Shown: one piece after another, positions 1 through 9,209 of the stretch | Layout of the letters: each line of letters begins with the position of its first letter | Position numbering within the stretch: position 1 is the first letter of the stretch | Source of the DNA: an uncultured Clostridia bacterium | GTDB lineage: Bacteria; Bacillota; Clostridia; Christensenellales; UBA1242 | DNA: 40,437 bases | Assembly (NCBI GenBank): GCA_944372365.1 | Contig: CALVYP010000006.1 | Span: 1 to 40,437 of the forward strand | Direction of reading: 5' to 3' | Notes under the pieces: generated by a model | Told to the model about the DNA's origin: nothing | What the model saw: only the letters and a program-made list of their open reading frames with translations | The model's database searches: none | Translations under genes and position numbers: made by a program

Positions 1-47
1 TTTAGTCAACCAAATTTATTTGTTTTTCAGCAATTTTCTGCAAAAAA

Positions 48-68
48 AAATCAGCAAAACGCTGATTT
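48..68 (-). terminator. Rho-independent terminator after the rpoD cluster
   Basis: Arms AAATCAGC and GCTGATTT surround a five-base loop. Read on the minus strand the hairpin is followed by a run of nine T. It overlaps the last codons of the zinc ribbon gene and closes the dnaG-rpoD-zinc ribbon operon. Confidence 0.8.
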
Positions 69-765
69 AATCTTGATATATTACGCTGCGGCAATTCTCA
101 CACACTAAAATATTTTCACGTTTGAGTTTTGACAGCGCTGATGCCGAAAGCTCCATTCTGCATCTTCCGCAATTATTGCCCATCGCCTTAACAAAAACTG
201 GGAAGATTTTGTCGGCACGCTTTTTGTTGTAAATTTCCATAACATCTGCTGGCACTTTTTTGGCAATCGAGGCAAGTTTAAGTTTAAGCTCGTCAATTTT
301 AGGCTGTACAGCAAGTGCCGCTTCATCGTATGCCGTTTTGTATTTTTGATACTGCGCCTTGGCTTCGTTATAATTTTTTACGGTTTTGTTGTAGTCTGCA
401 AGCACTTGGTTGATGCTTTCTGCAAGCTTTGTAAGGCGTTTGTCAAGCAAAGCTAGGTTTTGAACAACCTTATCCTTTGTTGCAAGATTTTCATTTATTT
501 TGTCAACTGAAAGGCTTTCTACATTCTTTTTTAAAAGGTCTTCGCCATGCTTTTTTGTTGAAGCTATGGTTTTTTTAAGCTCGTCCATCTCACGCAAAAT
601 GCTGCCAGCCTGCTGTTCAAGTTGGCTTGATTTAACCTGCGAATCTTTGGCAGTTTGGCTTAGTTGAGTGCATTTAAGTTTATACGGATTTTGAGCCAAA
701 TCCTTTTCAAGATTGACAATTTGCCCATCAATTTTTTGATATTCTAAAATGGCTTCTAACTGCAT
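67..765 (-). CDS. Coiled-coil protein with C-terminal C4 zinc ribbon (DUF164 family)
   Basis: 232 residues. Residues 1-180 are charged and heptad-rich, predicting a long antiparallel coiled coil. The C-terminus has two Cys pairs, CGRC near residue 198 and CENC near 222, which form a zinc ribbon typical of the DUF164 family. Members of this family are found next to rpoD in many Bacillota; their molecular role is poorly defined, although nucleic acid binding has been proposed. The ATG at 765 has an AAGGAG site that overlaps the rpoD stop region, so it is translationally linked to rpoD. No domain is missing. The family call is firm, the function is not. Confidence 0.85.
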   Translation of the reverse strand: MQLEAILEYQKIDGQIVNLEKDLAQNPYKLKCTQLSQTAKDSQVKSSQLEQQAGSILREMDELKKTIASTKKHGEDLLKKNVESLSVDKINENLATKDKVVQNLALLDKRLTKLAESINQVLADYNKTVKNYNEAKAQYQKYKTAYDEAALAVQPKIDELKLKLASIAKKVPADVMEIYNKKRADKIFPVFVKAMGNNCGRCRMELSASALSKLKRENILVCENCRSVIYQD

Positions 766-774
766 AATTTCTCC

Positions 775-1836
775 TTATTCCATAAAGTCAGCCAGTTTTT
801 TGCTGCGGTTTGGATGTTTAAGTTTTCTAAGCGCTTTGGCTTCTATTTGACGAATTCTTTCACGCGTGACTTTAAATTCTTTGCCCACTTCTTCCAAGGT
901 TTTTGCCCTGCCGTCTTTAAGGCCGTAGCGCTGACGAATAACTTCTTGCTCTCTTGGCGTGAGAGTGTCAATCACAGCAAGCAACTGCTCTCTTAAAAGC
1001 GACTGAGTTGCAACTTCCATTGGCGACTTGACTGTTTCATCCACAATGATGTCGGTGAGTTTGCTGTCATCTTCTTCGCCGATTGGAGTTTCAAGCGAAA
1101 CAGGATCAAGCCCGATTTTTTGAATTTCAATGATTTTTGATTCCGGAAGCCCCATTTCTTTGGCAATCTCTTCGGTGGAAGGCTCGCGGCAGAGTTTTTG
1201 TGTGAGCTGCCTGATCACGCGCTGCGCTTTGTTGATGGTTTCAACCATGTGCACAGGGATTCTTATCGTGCGTGACTGGTCGGCAATCGCACGAGTGATG
1301 GATTGACGAATCCACCAAGTTGCATATGTTGAGAATTTAAAGCCTTTGGAATAATCAAACCTTTCCACCGCTTTCAACAAGCCAAGGTTGCCTTCTTGAA
1401 TAAGATCTAAGAATGACAAGCTCGACGCCCTTGACGCCCATTTTTTTGCAACGCTTACCACAAGCCTTAAATTGGCTTCGCAGAATTTTGCCTTGGCATA
1501 TTCGTCACCTTGAACAATCCTTTGAGCAAGATCGCGCTCTTCATCTGCGGTGAGCAGCGGCACTTTGCCGATGTCTTTTAAATAGATTTTAACAGGGTCG
1601 TCAACGCCATATTCAGGCATGATGTCGGTGAAATCATCCTTCATGTCTTCTTCATCATTGGTGCGGATAACCCTTATGCCCTGTTCTTCCAACTTGTCAA
1701 TAAACTGACGCACATCGTCTGGCGAAACATCATATTTTAAGATTTTATAAAAGATGTCGTCCTCATTCACCGAGCCTTTTTTTTGCGCAAGGTCGACAAT
1801 TCTTTTAAATTCTGCTTCAACTTTTTTATCAAGCAT
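775..1836 (-). CDS. rpoD: RNA polymerase primary sigma factor (RpoD/SigA)
   Basis: 353 residues from the ATG at 1836, which has GGAGGA five bases upstream. A longer reading to 1887 would run deep into dnaG and adds a non-conserved tail. Region 1.2 starts near [11 protein letters not shown] (about residue 80), and region 2 covers about 118-200 with FLDLIQEGN and [14 protein letters not shown]. Regions 3 and 4 follow, ending in the helix-turn-helix [17 protein letters not shown]. The 1.1-like N-terminus is short, as usual in Bacillota. The loop between KK and FLDL (about 131-142) is two residues longer than in B. subtilis SigA. The start overlaps the dnaG stop by 8 bases, so the two are co-translated. 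This housekeeping sigma factor fits the TTGACA/TATAAT-like promoters seen in the window. Confidence 0.97.
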   Translation of the reverse strand: MLDKKVEAEFKRIVDLAQKKGSVNEDDIFYKILKYDVSPDDVRQFIDKLEEQGIRVIRTNDEEDMKDDFTDIMPEYGVDDPVKIYLKDIGKVPLLTADEERDLAQRIVQGDEYAKAKFCEANLRLVVSVAKKWASRASSLSFLDLIQEGNLGLLKAVERFDYSKGFKFSTYATWWIRQSITRAIADQSRTIRIPVHMVETINKAQRVIRQLTQKLCREPSTEEIAKEMGLPESKIIEIQKIGLDPVSLETPIGEEDDSKLTDIIVDETVKSPMEVATQSLLREQLLAVIDTLTPREQEVIRQRYGLKDGRAKTLEEVGKEFKVTRERIRQIEAKALRKLKHPNRSKKLADFME

Positions 1837-3598
1837 AAAAATCCTCCAAATTTTTTTCTCTAATTTTTTTATCCACATCCTGCGCACGCATAAGCAATGC
1901 CCTGCGCTGGTTTAAATCTTGCGAGTTTTTGTATTCCGCCATAATTGCGTCTTTTTGCTGTTTAAGTTTTTCTTCGGCAAGCGCCCACACACATTCGTTA
2001 AAATATTGTTTTTCGTTGCCGTTGGCCTCGGCAAAGTTGAAATAAATTAAATCTTGCCAAAATGGCTGGCTTTCAACATCCACTTTATCAAACAATGTGG
2101 AAATGCGCTGAGTGGAGGCAATCAAGTTTATTTCTTCATCTCTGCCGTCAATCAGTTTTTTAAAGTTTAAATTATCAGGCACAAAACTTTTTTTGTGAAG
2201 AAGTGACGCCAAAACAAATGTTTCTGCTCTTTTGTTGCCATTTATTCGATTAACTAAAACAGAGTTTTGTTGTTTTTCAAAGGTTGGCATAATGTTGATG
2301 CCTAAATTTCGTCTAAGAGAATCAACAGGCACGGCAGTGAGATCTCTAATTTTAAAAACATATGCTTCCTGCTCTGGCTGCGAAAAGTTTTTAAGCTTGT
2401 CCAAGATATTCTGCACAAATCCAGCCTTTTCTTCTGGCTTATTTAAATCAAACTTTTCAAGTTCAAGATCGATGTAGTAATCCATAATCGGCTTTGCGTT
2501 TTGAATAATCTCTTGCATCTGAGCCTTACCATTTTCTTGCTTTAAAACTTCGTCGGGATCTTGTCCACTTGGCAGGCAAGCAATTTTTACATTAAAGCCC
2601 GCGTTTTTGAAAATGTCGATCGATCTTAAAGTGGCTTTTATGCCCGCTTCGTCGCCATCAAAGCACAGCACAACATCATCGCAAAGTTTTTTAAGTTCAC
2701 GCGCGTGATCGGCAGTTGCGGCAGTTCCAAGACACGCCACTGTGTTTTTAAACCCCGCTCTGTGCATGGAAATTACATCAATTTGTCCTTCGACAATAAT
2801 TATATTGCTAAGCCCATGCTGCTGTTTTAAACGCTTTAAAAGGTGGATGCCAAACACAACCTTGCCTTTTTGGAAAACCATTGTTTCAGCGGTGTTTTTA
2901 TACTTTGCAAAGTCGGTTTTTTCAAGCGCGCGAGCTGTGAAGCCTATGCACTCGCCAAAGCTGTTGAAAATTGGAAAAACCAATCTTTCGCCCATGGCAT
3001 CGTAAAGCCTATCCTGCTGTTTGGATTGTGCAACGCCGCTTTCAAGCAGCAGTTTTTTAGAAAAACCGCGCTTTAATAAATAGGCAACAAGTTCATTCCA
3101 ATCAAGCGAATAGCCGATTTTAAAATCTTCAAGTTCATGGCGCGTAAAGCCCCGCGACTTTATGTAATCTTGCGCCTTTTTTGCCTCAGGCTTGTATATA
3201 TTTTCATGATAGTGCTCTGCTGCCGCGTCAAGCACTTTTAAAATTTCATCCTTCTGCTTTTTGCGTTGGATTATTCCATCATCGCCACTGATTTGTGGCA
3301 CTTGCATCTTAGCATTTTCTGCAAGTCTGGTTATTGCGTCGTAAAAATCGCAACTTTCAATTTTTTCAACAAAGGTGATTACATCGCCGCCCTCTTTACA
3401 GCCGAAGCAATGATAGAGCCCTTCATATTGGTCGACACAAAAAGAAGGGGTTTTTTCGTGATGAAATGGACAACAACCCCAAAATTTACTTCCCCTTTGT
3501 TGAAGGGTTACATATTTTGAAACAACGCTGACAATGTCATTTTTGCGTTTAAGTTCGTCAAGCCAATCTGGCGAAAAACCCCTGTTACTGTTACTCAA
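1829..3598 (-). CDS. dnaG: DNA primase
   Basis: 589 residues, normal length. The N-terminal CHC2 zinc finger is visible (Cys43, His46, Cys64, Cys67, with [10 protein letters not shown]). The TOPRIM core follows, with [14 protein letters not shown] and the acidic CFDGDEAG motif, and then a less conserved C-terminal helicase-binding domain. It makes RNA primers for DNA replication together with DnaB. The chosen start is TTG at 3598, with AGAGGGG just upstream. Spacing is tight, but the N-terminus lines up with the family ([18 protein letters not shown]) and no ATG or GTG lies nearby. First gene of the dnaG-rpoD-zinc ribbon operon. Confidence 0.96.
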   Translation of the reverse strand: MSNSNRGFSPDWLDELKRKNDIVSVVSKYVTLQQRGSKFWGCCPFHHEKTPSFCVDQYEGLYHCFGCKEGGDVITFVEKIESCDFYDAITRLAENAKMQVPQISGDDGIIQRKKQKDEILKVLDAAAEHYHENIYKPEAKKAQDYIKSRGFTRHELEDFKIGYSLDWNELVAYLLKRGFSKKLLLESGVAQSKQQDRLYDAMGERLVFPIFNSFGECIGFTARALEKTDFAKYKNTAETMVFQKGKVVFGIHLLKRLKQQHGLSNIIIVEGQIDVISMHRAGFKNTVACLGTAATADHARELKKLCDDVVLCFDGDEAGIKATLRSIDIFKNAGFNVKIACLPSGQDPDEVLKQENGKAQMQEIIQNAKPIMDYYIDLELEKFDLNKPEEKAGFVQNILDKLKNFSQPEQEAYVFKIRDLTAVPVDSLRRNLGINIMPTFEKQQNSVLVNRINGNKRAETFVLASLLHKKSFVPDNLNFKKLIDGRDEEINLIASTQRISTLFDKVDVESQPFWQDLIYFNFAEANGNEKQYFNECVWALAEEKLKQQKDAIMAEYKNSQDLNQRRALLMRAQDVDKKIREKNLEDFYA

Positions 3599-3724
3599 AT
3601 TCCCCTCTTAAAAAACACTTCTAACCTATATATACTCGGTAAAAAAACAAATTCCTTTTATAAAGTTATAAATTTATATCTAAAACCGAAAAAATTTTTA
3701 TTCTGCCCTGTTTTTAGGCAAAAA

Positions 3725-4618
3725 TCAGTGTTCGGCAATATAATTTAGCGCGCTTGTTGCTGCGATTGCACCTGTTGCCGCCGCCGTTACAATTTGCTTT
3801 ACAGCAATGGTTGAAACATCGCCACAGGCAAACACACCTTCCATAGACGAGTGCGCGGTTTCATCCGTGATAATGTAGCCTTTTTCATCTAAATTGATTT
3901 TATTTTTCAAAAATTCGGTGTCTGGCTTTCTTCCAATCGTCACAAAAATGCCGTCAACTTTAACCTTTTGGCCGCTATCCAAAACTAAGCCTTCAACCTT
4001 TCCATCGCCTTTTATGCTTTGCACGAGCGCGGAATAATATATTTTAACATTTTTTAACCTGTCAAATATGTTTGGTTGATAGGCTTTGAGTTTGAGTTTA
4101 GGATATTTTGAAATTATGCACACACTTTTGCAAATGTTGTTTAGATATAGTGCGGTTGCAACTGCGCTGTCGCCAGAGCCGACCACGGCCACATCCTTAC
4201 CTTTAAAAAACGCACCGTCGCAGGTTGCACAGTAACTTACGCCACTGCCGATAAACTGCTTTTCGCCTTCGACATTAAGTTCTCTCGACATGCTGCCAAG
4301 CGCCAAAACCACCGCTTTTGCCTGATAGGTTGCCTTTTTGCACACAACGCTTTTGATTTTGCCATCCAACAAATCAACCATATTGTCATGCACAAATTCT
4401 ACGCCAACCTTTTTTGCTTGCGAATAAAAAACCTGAGCAAGTTCGCTGCCATGGATGCTTAAAAAACCCGGATAATTTTCCACTTCACCAATGGTTGCCA
4501 CCTGCCCGCCATAAAGCCCGCGCTCGATTACAAGCACATTTTTGTTTGCGCGCTTTGCGTAAATTGCCGCAGTAAGCCCCGCTGGGCCTGCGCCAACAAC
4601 AATAATATCGTAAATCAT
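3725..4618 (-). CDS. trxB: Thioredoxin reductase (NADPH, FAD-dependent)
   Basis: 297 residues from the ATG at 4618, preceded by GGGGGTGG. An upstream in-frame start would add a hydrophobic 15-residue tail that does not belong to the family. FAD-binding GAGPAGL is at residues 9-15. The redox pair Cys130-Ala-Thr-Cys133 is the TrxB signature. NADPH-binding GSGDSAVA follows, and a C-terminal FAD motif ACGDV. It reduces thioredoxin in the cytoplasm. It lies downstream of rpsI but a terminator separates the two, so it is probably transcribed separately. TrxB-like ferredoxin-dependent flavin reductases look similar; the intact CATC favours a true disulfide reductase. Confidence 0.92.
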   Translation of the reverse strand: MIYDIIVVGAGPAGLTAAIYAKRANKNVLVIERGLYGGQVATIGEVENYPGFLSIHGSELAQVFYSQAKKVGVEFVHDNMVDLLDGKIKSVVCKKATYQAKAVVLALGSMSRELNVEGEKQFIGSGVSYCATCDGAFFKGKDVAVVGSGDSAVATALYLNNICKSVCIISKYPKLKLKAYQPNIFDRLKNVKIYYSALVQSIKGDGKVEGLVLDSGQKVKVDGIFVTIGRKPDTEFLKNKINLDEKGYIITDETAHSSMEGVFACGDVSTIAVKQIVTAAATGAIAATSALNYIAEH

Positions 4619-4650
4619 ACCACCCCCAAAAAATAATACCCAAAAAAGCA

Positions 4651-4680
4651 AAAAATAGACCAAAAATTGGCCTATTTTTA
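4651..4680 (-). terminator. Terminator after rplM-rpsI
   Basis: Hairpin with arms matching AATAGRCCAA / TTGGYCTATT, followed on the minus strand by a T run. It lies 6 bases after the rpsI stop and before trxB. A shorter A-rich stem makes it weakly bidirectional. Confidence 0.7.
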
Positions 4681-4685
4681 TTTTG

Positions 4686-5105
4686 TTAACGTTTGCTGAA
4701 TTGTGGAGCTTTTCTTGCCTTTTTAAGGCCGTATTTCTTTCTTTCTTTCATTCTTGGATCTCTTGTCAAGAAGCCTGCTGCTTTAAGTTCTGCCTTAAAG
4801 GTTTCGTTGGTTTTAACAAGCGCCCTTGCAATGCCGTGGCAGATTGCGCCAGCCTGACCAGAAATTCCACCGCCGTCACATTTGATGCGGATGTCGAATT
4901 TATCTTTTGTTCCTGTAAGTTCAAGTGGTTGAAGAGCAACCAACAAAAGCGTGTCGCGTTGAAGATACTCGCCAATCTCTCTGCCGTTTACAGTGATTTT
5001 GCCTTTGCCGGCTTGCATTCTAACCCTTGCAACAGAGCTTTTTCTTCTGCCAGTTGCAATAAATTCGTTGCTAGGTTTTTTAACTACTTCTTTTTTCTCT
5101 GCCAT
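4686..5105 (-). CDS. rpsI: 30S ribosomal protein S9
   Basis: 139 residues. [24 protein letters not shown] near the N-terminal third, [19 protein letters not shown] in the middle, and the basic C-terminal tail ending [12 protein letters not shown] are diagnostic. The tail reaches the P-site tRNA in the 30S subunit. The ATG at 5105 shares one base with the rplM stop (TAATG), so S9 translation is coupled to L13, the universal bacterial arrangement. AAAGGAG lies upstream. Confidence 0.98.
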   Translation of the reverse strand: MAEKKEVVKKPSNEFIATGRRKSSVARVRMQAGKGKITVNGREIGEYLQRDTLLLVALQPLELTGTKDKFDIRIKCDGGGISGQAGAICHGIARALVKTNETFKAELKAAGFLTRDPRMKERKKYGLKKARKAPQFSKR

Positions 5106-5548
5106 TATACTCTTGCTCCTTTTACAACAATAAGTTCAGGTTTTTGAGCCTCATGATTATGCTCTGCGCCTTTGTAAACATGAAGCCTTGTGAATTGTTT
5201 TCTGCCAAGAGAAGTTTTTGGCAACATGCCTTTAACTGCTTTTTCAACTGCTTTTGGAGAGTTTTCAGCCATAAGTTTATCATATCCAACCTGCTTTAAC
5301 CCGCCAATATAGCCAGTGTGCCAAATAAGTTTTTTCTTTTCAAGCTTTTTGCCGGTAAGCACAATTTTATCGCTGTTTAAAACGATAACAAAATCACCAG
5401 TGTCAACATGTGGTGTGTAGATTGTTTTATTTTTACCCGTTAGAATGTCGGCAACAGCAGTTGCAAGTCTGCCAAGTGGCAAGCCTGCTGCGTCGATTAC
5501 ATACCATTTTCTTTCAACTTCCAACGGTTTTGCCATAAAAGTTTTCAT
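5105..5548 (-). CDS. rplM: 50S ribosomal protein L13
   Basis: 147 residues. Typical L13 features are [18 protein letters not shown] near residue 12, the [12 protein letters not shown] segment, and [22 protein letters not shown] in the C-terminal half. The ATG at 5548 has AGGAAGG at good spacing; a second ATG four codons later is possible. It is transcribed from a consensus promoter at 5650-5678 through a leader of about 95 bases, which may carry an autoregulatory structure. Confidence 0.98.
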   Translation of the reverse strand: MKTFMAKPLEVERKWYVIDAAGLPLGRLATAVADILTGKNKTIYTPHVDTGDFVIVLNSDKIVLTGKKLEKKKLIWHTGYIGGLKQVGYDKLMAENSPKAVEKAVKGMLPKTSLGRKQFTRLHVYKGAEHNHEAQKPELIVVKGARV

Positions 5549-5643
5549 GTAATCATTCCTTCCTATATTTTTTTTGCAAACAACCCAAACTGCCTTTATT
5601 TATGGGGCTAATATAAATAAAAAACCGCTTGAACTTTTGCGAC
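5549..5643 (-). promoter_or_regulatory. rplM leader, putative ribosomal-protein regulatory leader
   Basis: About 95 bases separate the predicted transcription start from the rplM ATG. The leader contains a perfect 9-bp inverted repeat, TTTATTTAT / ATAAATAAA at 5595-5603 and 5613-5621, with a 9-base loop. L13 leaders are known in Bacillota, but I cannot confirm that this one fits the published consensus. Confidence 0.4.
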
Positions 5644-5649
5644 TTCTAT

Positions 5650-5678
5650 ATTTTATATACAATCACATAATTTGTCAA
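5650..5678 (-). promoter_or_regulatory. Promoter of rplM-rpsI
   Basis: Perfect -35 TTGACA (5673-5678), a 17-base spacer and -10 TAAAAT (5650-5655) on the minus strand. It faces rplM and drives the ribosomal operon. Confidence 0.8.
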
Positions 5679-5706
5679 GCGATTTTACTAACTTTTTGTC
5701 AGTTTA

Positions 5707-6081
5707 TTACATAATCTTGGTATAGCCCAGTTCAATCAGTTTTTCTTCCACATTTTGCACGGTGGCAAAGTCACCAACCGCCATAAACTCACGGAGTGTT
5801 GGGTGCTTGTCTGTTGGAAAAATAAGCCATTCGTTGTCGCTGAAACCAGAATAATATTGCTTCCTCGCCACGTCAAACACGCCGGCGTATCTTCCCATGC
5901 CGCTAAAATCAGCGGCAACACCCGTAAAATTAAAATAGCTGTTTGTGCCGACTACACTGCAAATGTCAGCATTATCTGGTGGCTTAACCCATTCATAGTT
6001 AGTATAAAGTTTGCTCGGGTTTTCGCAACTAACATTTACCACGCATGCAACTTCGTTGTAGGTTAAAACAACAGACTCCAC
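5707..6081 (-). pseudogene. Probable 3' remnant of a surface/Ig-like repeat protein gene
   Basis: Open frame of 124 codons beginning with GTG. No ATG exists between it and the upstream in-frame stop, and no ribosome binding site is convincing. The N-terminal part (LTYNEVACVVNVSC ... NYEWVKPP ... GTNSYFNFTGV ... GRYAGVFDV) has the beta-strand rhythm of a bacterial Ig-like or MBG-type repeat ending in a 'G-Y' strand. The tail from about residue 90 is helical. Such a domain normally sits at the end of a long secreted protein. Only 20 bases upstream is a terminator that has no other gene to serve. I read this as a truncated remnant; a short intact gene of unknown function is the alternative. Confidence 0.4.
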
Positions 6082-6101
6082 TGCCCGCCCCGCGCGGGCG
6101 C

Positions 6102-6131
6102 AAAAAAAGCCTGCGCCAAAAGGCGCAGGCT
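6102..6131 (-). terminator. Strong isolated terminator hairpin, minus strand
   Basis: Perfect 10-bp arms AGCCTGCGCC / GGCGCAGGCT around an AAAA loop, followed on the minus strand by seven T. No minus-strand gene lies between it and clpX. A second GC-rich hairpin, GCCCG / CGGGC, follows at about 6084-6099. Confidence 0.75.
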
Positions 6132-6174
6132 TGCAAATGCCGCCGTATTTTTTTCAAATTACTCAAACAAAAGT

Positions 6175-6203
6175 TTGACAACTTTTATAAAAACATTTAC
6201 AAT
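6175..6203 (+). promoter_or_regulatory. Promoter of tRNA-Gly
   Basis: TTGACA (6175-6180), a 17-base spacer, then TACAAT (6198-6203). Predicted start is about 3 bases before the tRNA. The -35 box overlaps an inverted repeat TCAAAC / GTTTGA. Confidence 0.8.
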
Positions 6204-6212
6204 ACTATATAT

Positions 6213-6287
6213 GCGGGAGTGGCCTAATGGTATGCCATCAGCTTCCCAAGCTGAGGGTTGCGGGTTCGAGCCCCGTCTTCCGCTCCA
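6213..6287 (+). tRNA. tRNA-Gly (anticodon CCC), unusual D arm
   Basis: 75 bases with encoded CCA. Acceptor GCGGGAG pairs with CTTCCGC (one G-T). Anticodon stem TCAGC / GCTGA encloses the loop TTCCCAA, giving anticodon CCC, which reads GGG. The T arm is GCGGG TTCGAGC CCCGT. The D arm is odd: GCCT against TGCC pairs at only two of four positions in the standard register. A shifted stem, TGGC / GCCA, would use the linker bases. It may still function or may be decaying; tRNA-Gly(TCC) elsewhere in the genome could also read GGG. Confidence 0.88.
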
Positions 6288-6290
6288 TAT

Positions 6291-6360
6291 CGCGGGGGCA
6301 AACAAAAAATTTGCGCGGGCACGCCATACGGCTAACCGCGATTTTTTGTTTTCCCCCGCG
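6291..6360 (+). terminator. Large nested hairpin after tRNA-Gly
   Basis: Outer arms CGCGGGGG / CCCCCGCG and AAACAAAAAAT / ATTTTTTGTTT, with an inner GC stem CGCGG / CCGCG (6314-6318, 6336-6340). The inner stem followed by the T-rich arm works as a Rho-independent terminator for the tRNA. The full structure pairs almost 25 bp per arm. Confidence 0.6.
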
Positions 6361-6455
6361 AGTGAAATGCGACAAAATTATAATAATATCGCAAAAAATA
6401 TGTAAAAAAGTTGATTTTTTGCGTTTTTTATGTGTTTTTTGCAAATAATAACGCT

Positions 6456-7301
6456 ATGAAAAGAATTTTTGCATTCGCACTTTTACTGCTCTTATGCTTG
6501 GCTGCGCTTGTTTCCCCCACCAGCGACCACATGGTTTTGCATGCCCAAACACAAACTCGCGATGTGCCAATTATCATGTATCACTCTGTTTTGAAATCAA
6601 AAAAAGGGCAATACATTGTCTCACCTGACAGCCTTAAATGCGATCTGCAAACGCTAAAAAATTTGGGCTATCAAACAGTGTTCGTGCAAGATTTGATTGA
6701 TTTTTGCAACGGCGTTGCCACGCTTCCTGAAAAACCAGTTGTCATTTCTTTTGATGATGGTCATTACAATAACTTTACCTACGCCTATCCTATTTTAGAT
6801 GAACTTGGCTGCAAAGCCAACCTTAACATAGTTGGCAGCTATTGCGAATTTTCGTCTTCAAGCGGCGACTGCGACAACCCCAACTATTCCTATTTAACTT
6901 GGCAAGAGATTAAACAGCTGCACGACAGCGGCGTGTTTGAAATTGGCAACCACACCTATGCTATGCACAAATTTAAACCGCGATATGGCATTGCAAAGCT
7001 TCCGCAAGAAGACGAGCAGACATATGCCGCCAATCTCACAAAGGATGTTTTGCGGCTTGAAAATAAGTTTGCAACCGAGTGCAATTTTAATACAAATGTT
7101 TTTGCCTATCCTTTTGGCAAGTATGAAAAAACAAGCGGAGAGATTTTATCTAACCTAGGTTTTAAAGCGTTTTTAACTTGCAACGAAGGCATAAACATCC
7201 TAACAAAAGGCGACAGCTCTGCCCTGTTTCATCTTAAACGAATCAACCGAAATGGGCTGCTTTCATCGCAACAATTTTTTAAACAATATGGCATAAAATA
7301 A
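6456..7301 (+). CDS. Secreted polysaccharide deacetylase (NodB domain)
   Basis: 281 residues from the ATG at 6456; an earlier in-frame start would disrupt the signal peptide. Residues 1-30 form a signal peptide or anchor (KRIFAFALLLLLCLAALV). The carbohydrate esterase family 4 domain starts with VPIIMYHSVL (about 37-45). The metal-binding motif is SFDDG (Asp100, Asp101) with GNHTYAMH (His166, His171). FAYPFGKY matches motif 3. It probably removes acetyl groups from peptidoglycan or another extracellular glycan. No convincing ribosome binding site is visible. It is one of few plus-strand genes here, convergent with clpX. Confidence 0.9.
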   Translation: MKRIFAFALLLLLCLAALVSPTSDHMVLHAQTQTRDVPIIMYHSVLKSKKGQYIVSPDSLKCDLQTLKNLGYQTVFVQDLIDFCNGVATLPEKPVVISFDDGHYNNFTYAYPILDELGCKANLNIVGSYCEFSSSSGDCDNPNYSYLTWQEIKQLHDSGVFEIGNHTYAMHKFKPRYGIAKLPQEDEQTYAANLTKDVLRLENKFATECNFNTNVFAYPFGKYEKTSGEILSNLGFKAFLTCNEGINILTKGDSSALFHLKRINRNGLLSSQQFFKQYGIK

Positions 7302-7321
7302 AAGCGGAATTGTCCGCTTTT
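7300..7321. terminator. Bidirectional terminator between deacetylase and clpX
   Basis: Perfect arms AAAAGCGGA / TCCGCTTTT with a 4-base loop lie between the two convergent stop codons. A/T flanks on both sides let it serve both strands. Confidence 0.85.
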
Positions 7322-8591
7322 AAATTGCTTGTTGCTGAGTTTGATCTTGATCGCGCTGCTTTAAAACCACATCTGGCTCGGCATCATCTTCATCGATAAA
7401 TCTTTTTGTAATGATAACCTTTTCTATGTTTTTCTTGCCCGGCAAATCATACATCAGTTTAAGCATCTTGCTTTCTAAAATTGTTCTAAGCCCCCTTGCG
7501 CCGGTTTTTAACTCTATTGCGCGTTTTGAAACCGCGTTGATTGCCTCTTGTGAAAACTCAATGTCAATGCCATCAATTTTAAACATTTGCTTATACTGCT
7601 TGATGATTGAGTTTTTTGGCTCTACTAAAATTTTTGAAAGCGCACTTTCATCCAAATCATCCAAGCCAACAACCACTGGCAACCTGCCAACAAACTCTGG
7701 AATAAGTCCAAATTTGATTAAATCATCAGGCTGGATTTCTTTGGCAAAGTTGATATCCTTTTTTTCGACCTTGGTTCTAACATCGGCGTTAAAGCCAACC
7801 GTGGACGAATTTTTGCGTGCGTCGATGATTCCGTCAAGCCCAACAAACGCACCGCCGCAAATAAACAAAATGTTTGTGGTGTCAATTTGAATTGTTTCTT
7901 GCTGAGGGTGTTTTCTTCCGCCCTGTGGTGGAACATTTGCAATTGTGCTTTCAATAATTTTCAAAAGCGCTTGCTGCACGCCTTCGCCTGCAACATCACG
8001 AGTGATTGAAACATTTTGCGTCTTTTTGGCAATCTTATCAATTTCGTCGATATAGATGATGCCTCGCTGTGCTTTTCTTATGTCATAATCTGCATTTTGA
8101 ATGAGCTTTAAAAGTATGTTTTCAACATCATCGCCCACATAGCCAGCTTCGGTTAAAGTTGTTGCATCAGCTGCAGCAAATGGCACTTTTAAAATTCTTG
8201 CAAGCGTTTTTGCAAGCAGCGTTTTGCCCGAACCAGTTGGCCCGATCATCAAAATATTGCTTTTTTCAAGCTCAACATCGTCGGCATTATCCTTTTTAGA
8301 AAAGTTGTAGTTTATGCGCTTGTAATGGTTGTAAACCGAAACAGCAAGCACCCTTTTTGCCTCTTCTTGACCAATGATATACTCATCCAATTTCGCTTTG
8401 ATGTCGGCAGGAATTGGAAGATCAATTTTTTCAAGTTGGGTTTGGCTTTCATCTTCTTTGATTATCTCTTTGCAAATTGCAACACACTCATCGCAAATAA
8501 AGCACTCACCATTGGGGCTGGCGATGATTTTTTTTGCGTTTTTTTGTGGCTTTCCGCAAAACGAACACGAAAGATTTTCTGGGTTTTTCAC
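7320..8591 (-). CDS. clpX: ATP-dependent Clp protease ATP-binding subunit ClpX
   Basis: 423 residues. The N-terminal zinc-binding domain has Cys9, Cys12, Cys30 and Cys33 and dimerises to take up substrate and adaptors. Walker A GPTGSGKT is at 117-124, the pore loop GYVGD follows, and Walker B is IIYIDEIDK. It is a hexameric unfoldase that feeds ClpP. The start is GTG at 8591, overlapping the clpP stop by four bases (GTGA), with AAGGAGAGC upstream inside clpP, so it is coupled to clpP. Length is normal. Confidence 0.98.
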   Translation of the reverse strand: MKNPENLSCSFCGKPQKNAKKIIASPNGECFICDECVAICKEIIKEDESQTQLEKIDLPIPADIKAKLDEYIIGQEEAKRVLAVSVYNHYKRINYNFSKKDNADDVELEKSNILMIGPTGSGKTLLAKTLARILKVPFAAADATTLTEAGYVGDDVENILLKLIQNADYDIRKAQRGIIYIDEIDKIAKKTQNVSITRDVAGEGVQQALLKIIESTIANVPPQGGRKHPQQETIQIDTTNILFICGGAFVGLDGIIDARKNSSTVGFNADVRTKVEKKDINFAKEIQPDDLIKFGLIPEFVGRLPVVVGLDDLDESALSKILVEPKNSIIKQYKQMFKIDGIDIEFSQEAINAVSKRAIELKTGARGLRTILESKMLKLMYDLPGKKNIEKVIITKRFIDEDDAEPDVVLKQRDQDQTQQQAI

Positions 8592-9187
8592 TTGCTCTCC
8601 TTTTTTGCTTTTCTGGTTACAAAGATGTTGTCAATAAGCCCATATGTTTTTGCCTCTGCGGCTGTCATATAGTTGTCGCGATCGGTGTCTTTTTCAATCA
8701 CCTTTAAACTTTTGCCGGTGTTTTCACTTAGTATTTGATTGATTTTTTGTTTTATTCTTGCAATGTGCCTTGCCTGAATTTCAATATCGCTTGCCTGACC
8801 TTGCGCGCCACCAAGCGGTTGATGAATCATAATTTCACTGTTTGGAAGAGCAAACCTTTTGCCTTTTGTTCCGCTTGAAAGCAAAAATGCGCCCATGCTT
8901 GCCGCAAGCCCAACGCATATAGTAACGACATCGCACTTGATATACTGCATAGTGTCATAGATGGCAAACCCTGCGCTGACGCTTCCGCCCGGTGAGTTGA
9001 TGTAGATGAACACATCTTTATCTGGATTTTTGCCTTCCAAATAGATGAGTTGCGCAATCACAAGGTTGGCAACATTGTCATCAATTTCACCATTGATGAA
9101 AATAATTCTATCTTCAAGCAAACGCGAGTAGATGTCATACGAACGCTCGCCTGCGCCTTTTTGATCAACAACCATAGGAATAAGCAT
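8588..9187 (-). CDS. clpP: ATP-dependent Clp protease proteolytic subunit ClpP
   Basis: 199 residues. The serine protease triad is visible: Ser97 in GLAASMGA, His122 in IMIHQPLGG, and Asp171 in DTDRDNYM. It forms the two-ring 14-mer chamber that degrades substrates delivered by ClpX or ClpC. The ATG at 9187 has a perfect GGAGGTGA site. It sits between tig and clpX, the usual order in Bacillota. Confidence 0.98.
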   Translation of the reverse strand: MLIPMVVDQKGAGERSYDIYSRLLEDRIIFINGEIDDNVANLVIAQLIYLEGKNPDKDVFIYINSPGGSVSAGFAIYDTMQYIKCDVVTICVGLAASMGAFLLSSGTKGKRFALPNSEIMIHQPLGGAQGQASDIEIQARHIARIKQKINQILSENTGKSLKVIEKDTDRDNYMTAAEAKTYGLIDNIFVTRKAKKESK

Positions 9188-9209
9188 AATGTCACCTCCA
9201 AATCAAATT

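Noticed and set aside
4683..5147. Plus-strand frame of 154 codons opposite rpsI
   Set aside because: Antisense to a ribosomal protein gene with clear conservation.
6175..6448. Several 68-76 codon frames around tRNA-Gly on both strands
   Set aside because: They cross the tRNA and the hairpin, with no ribosome binding sites.
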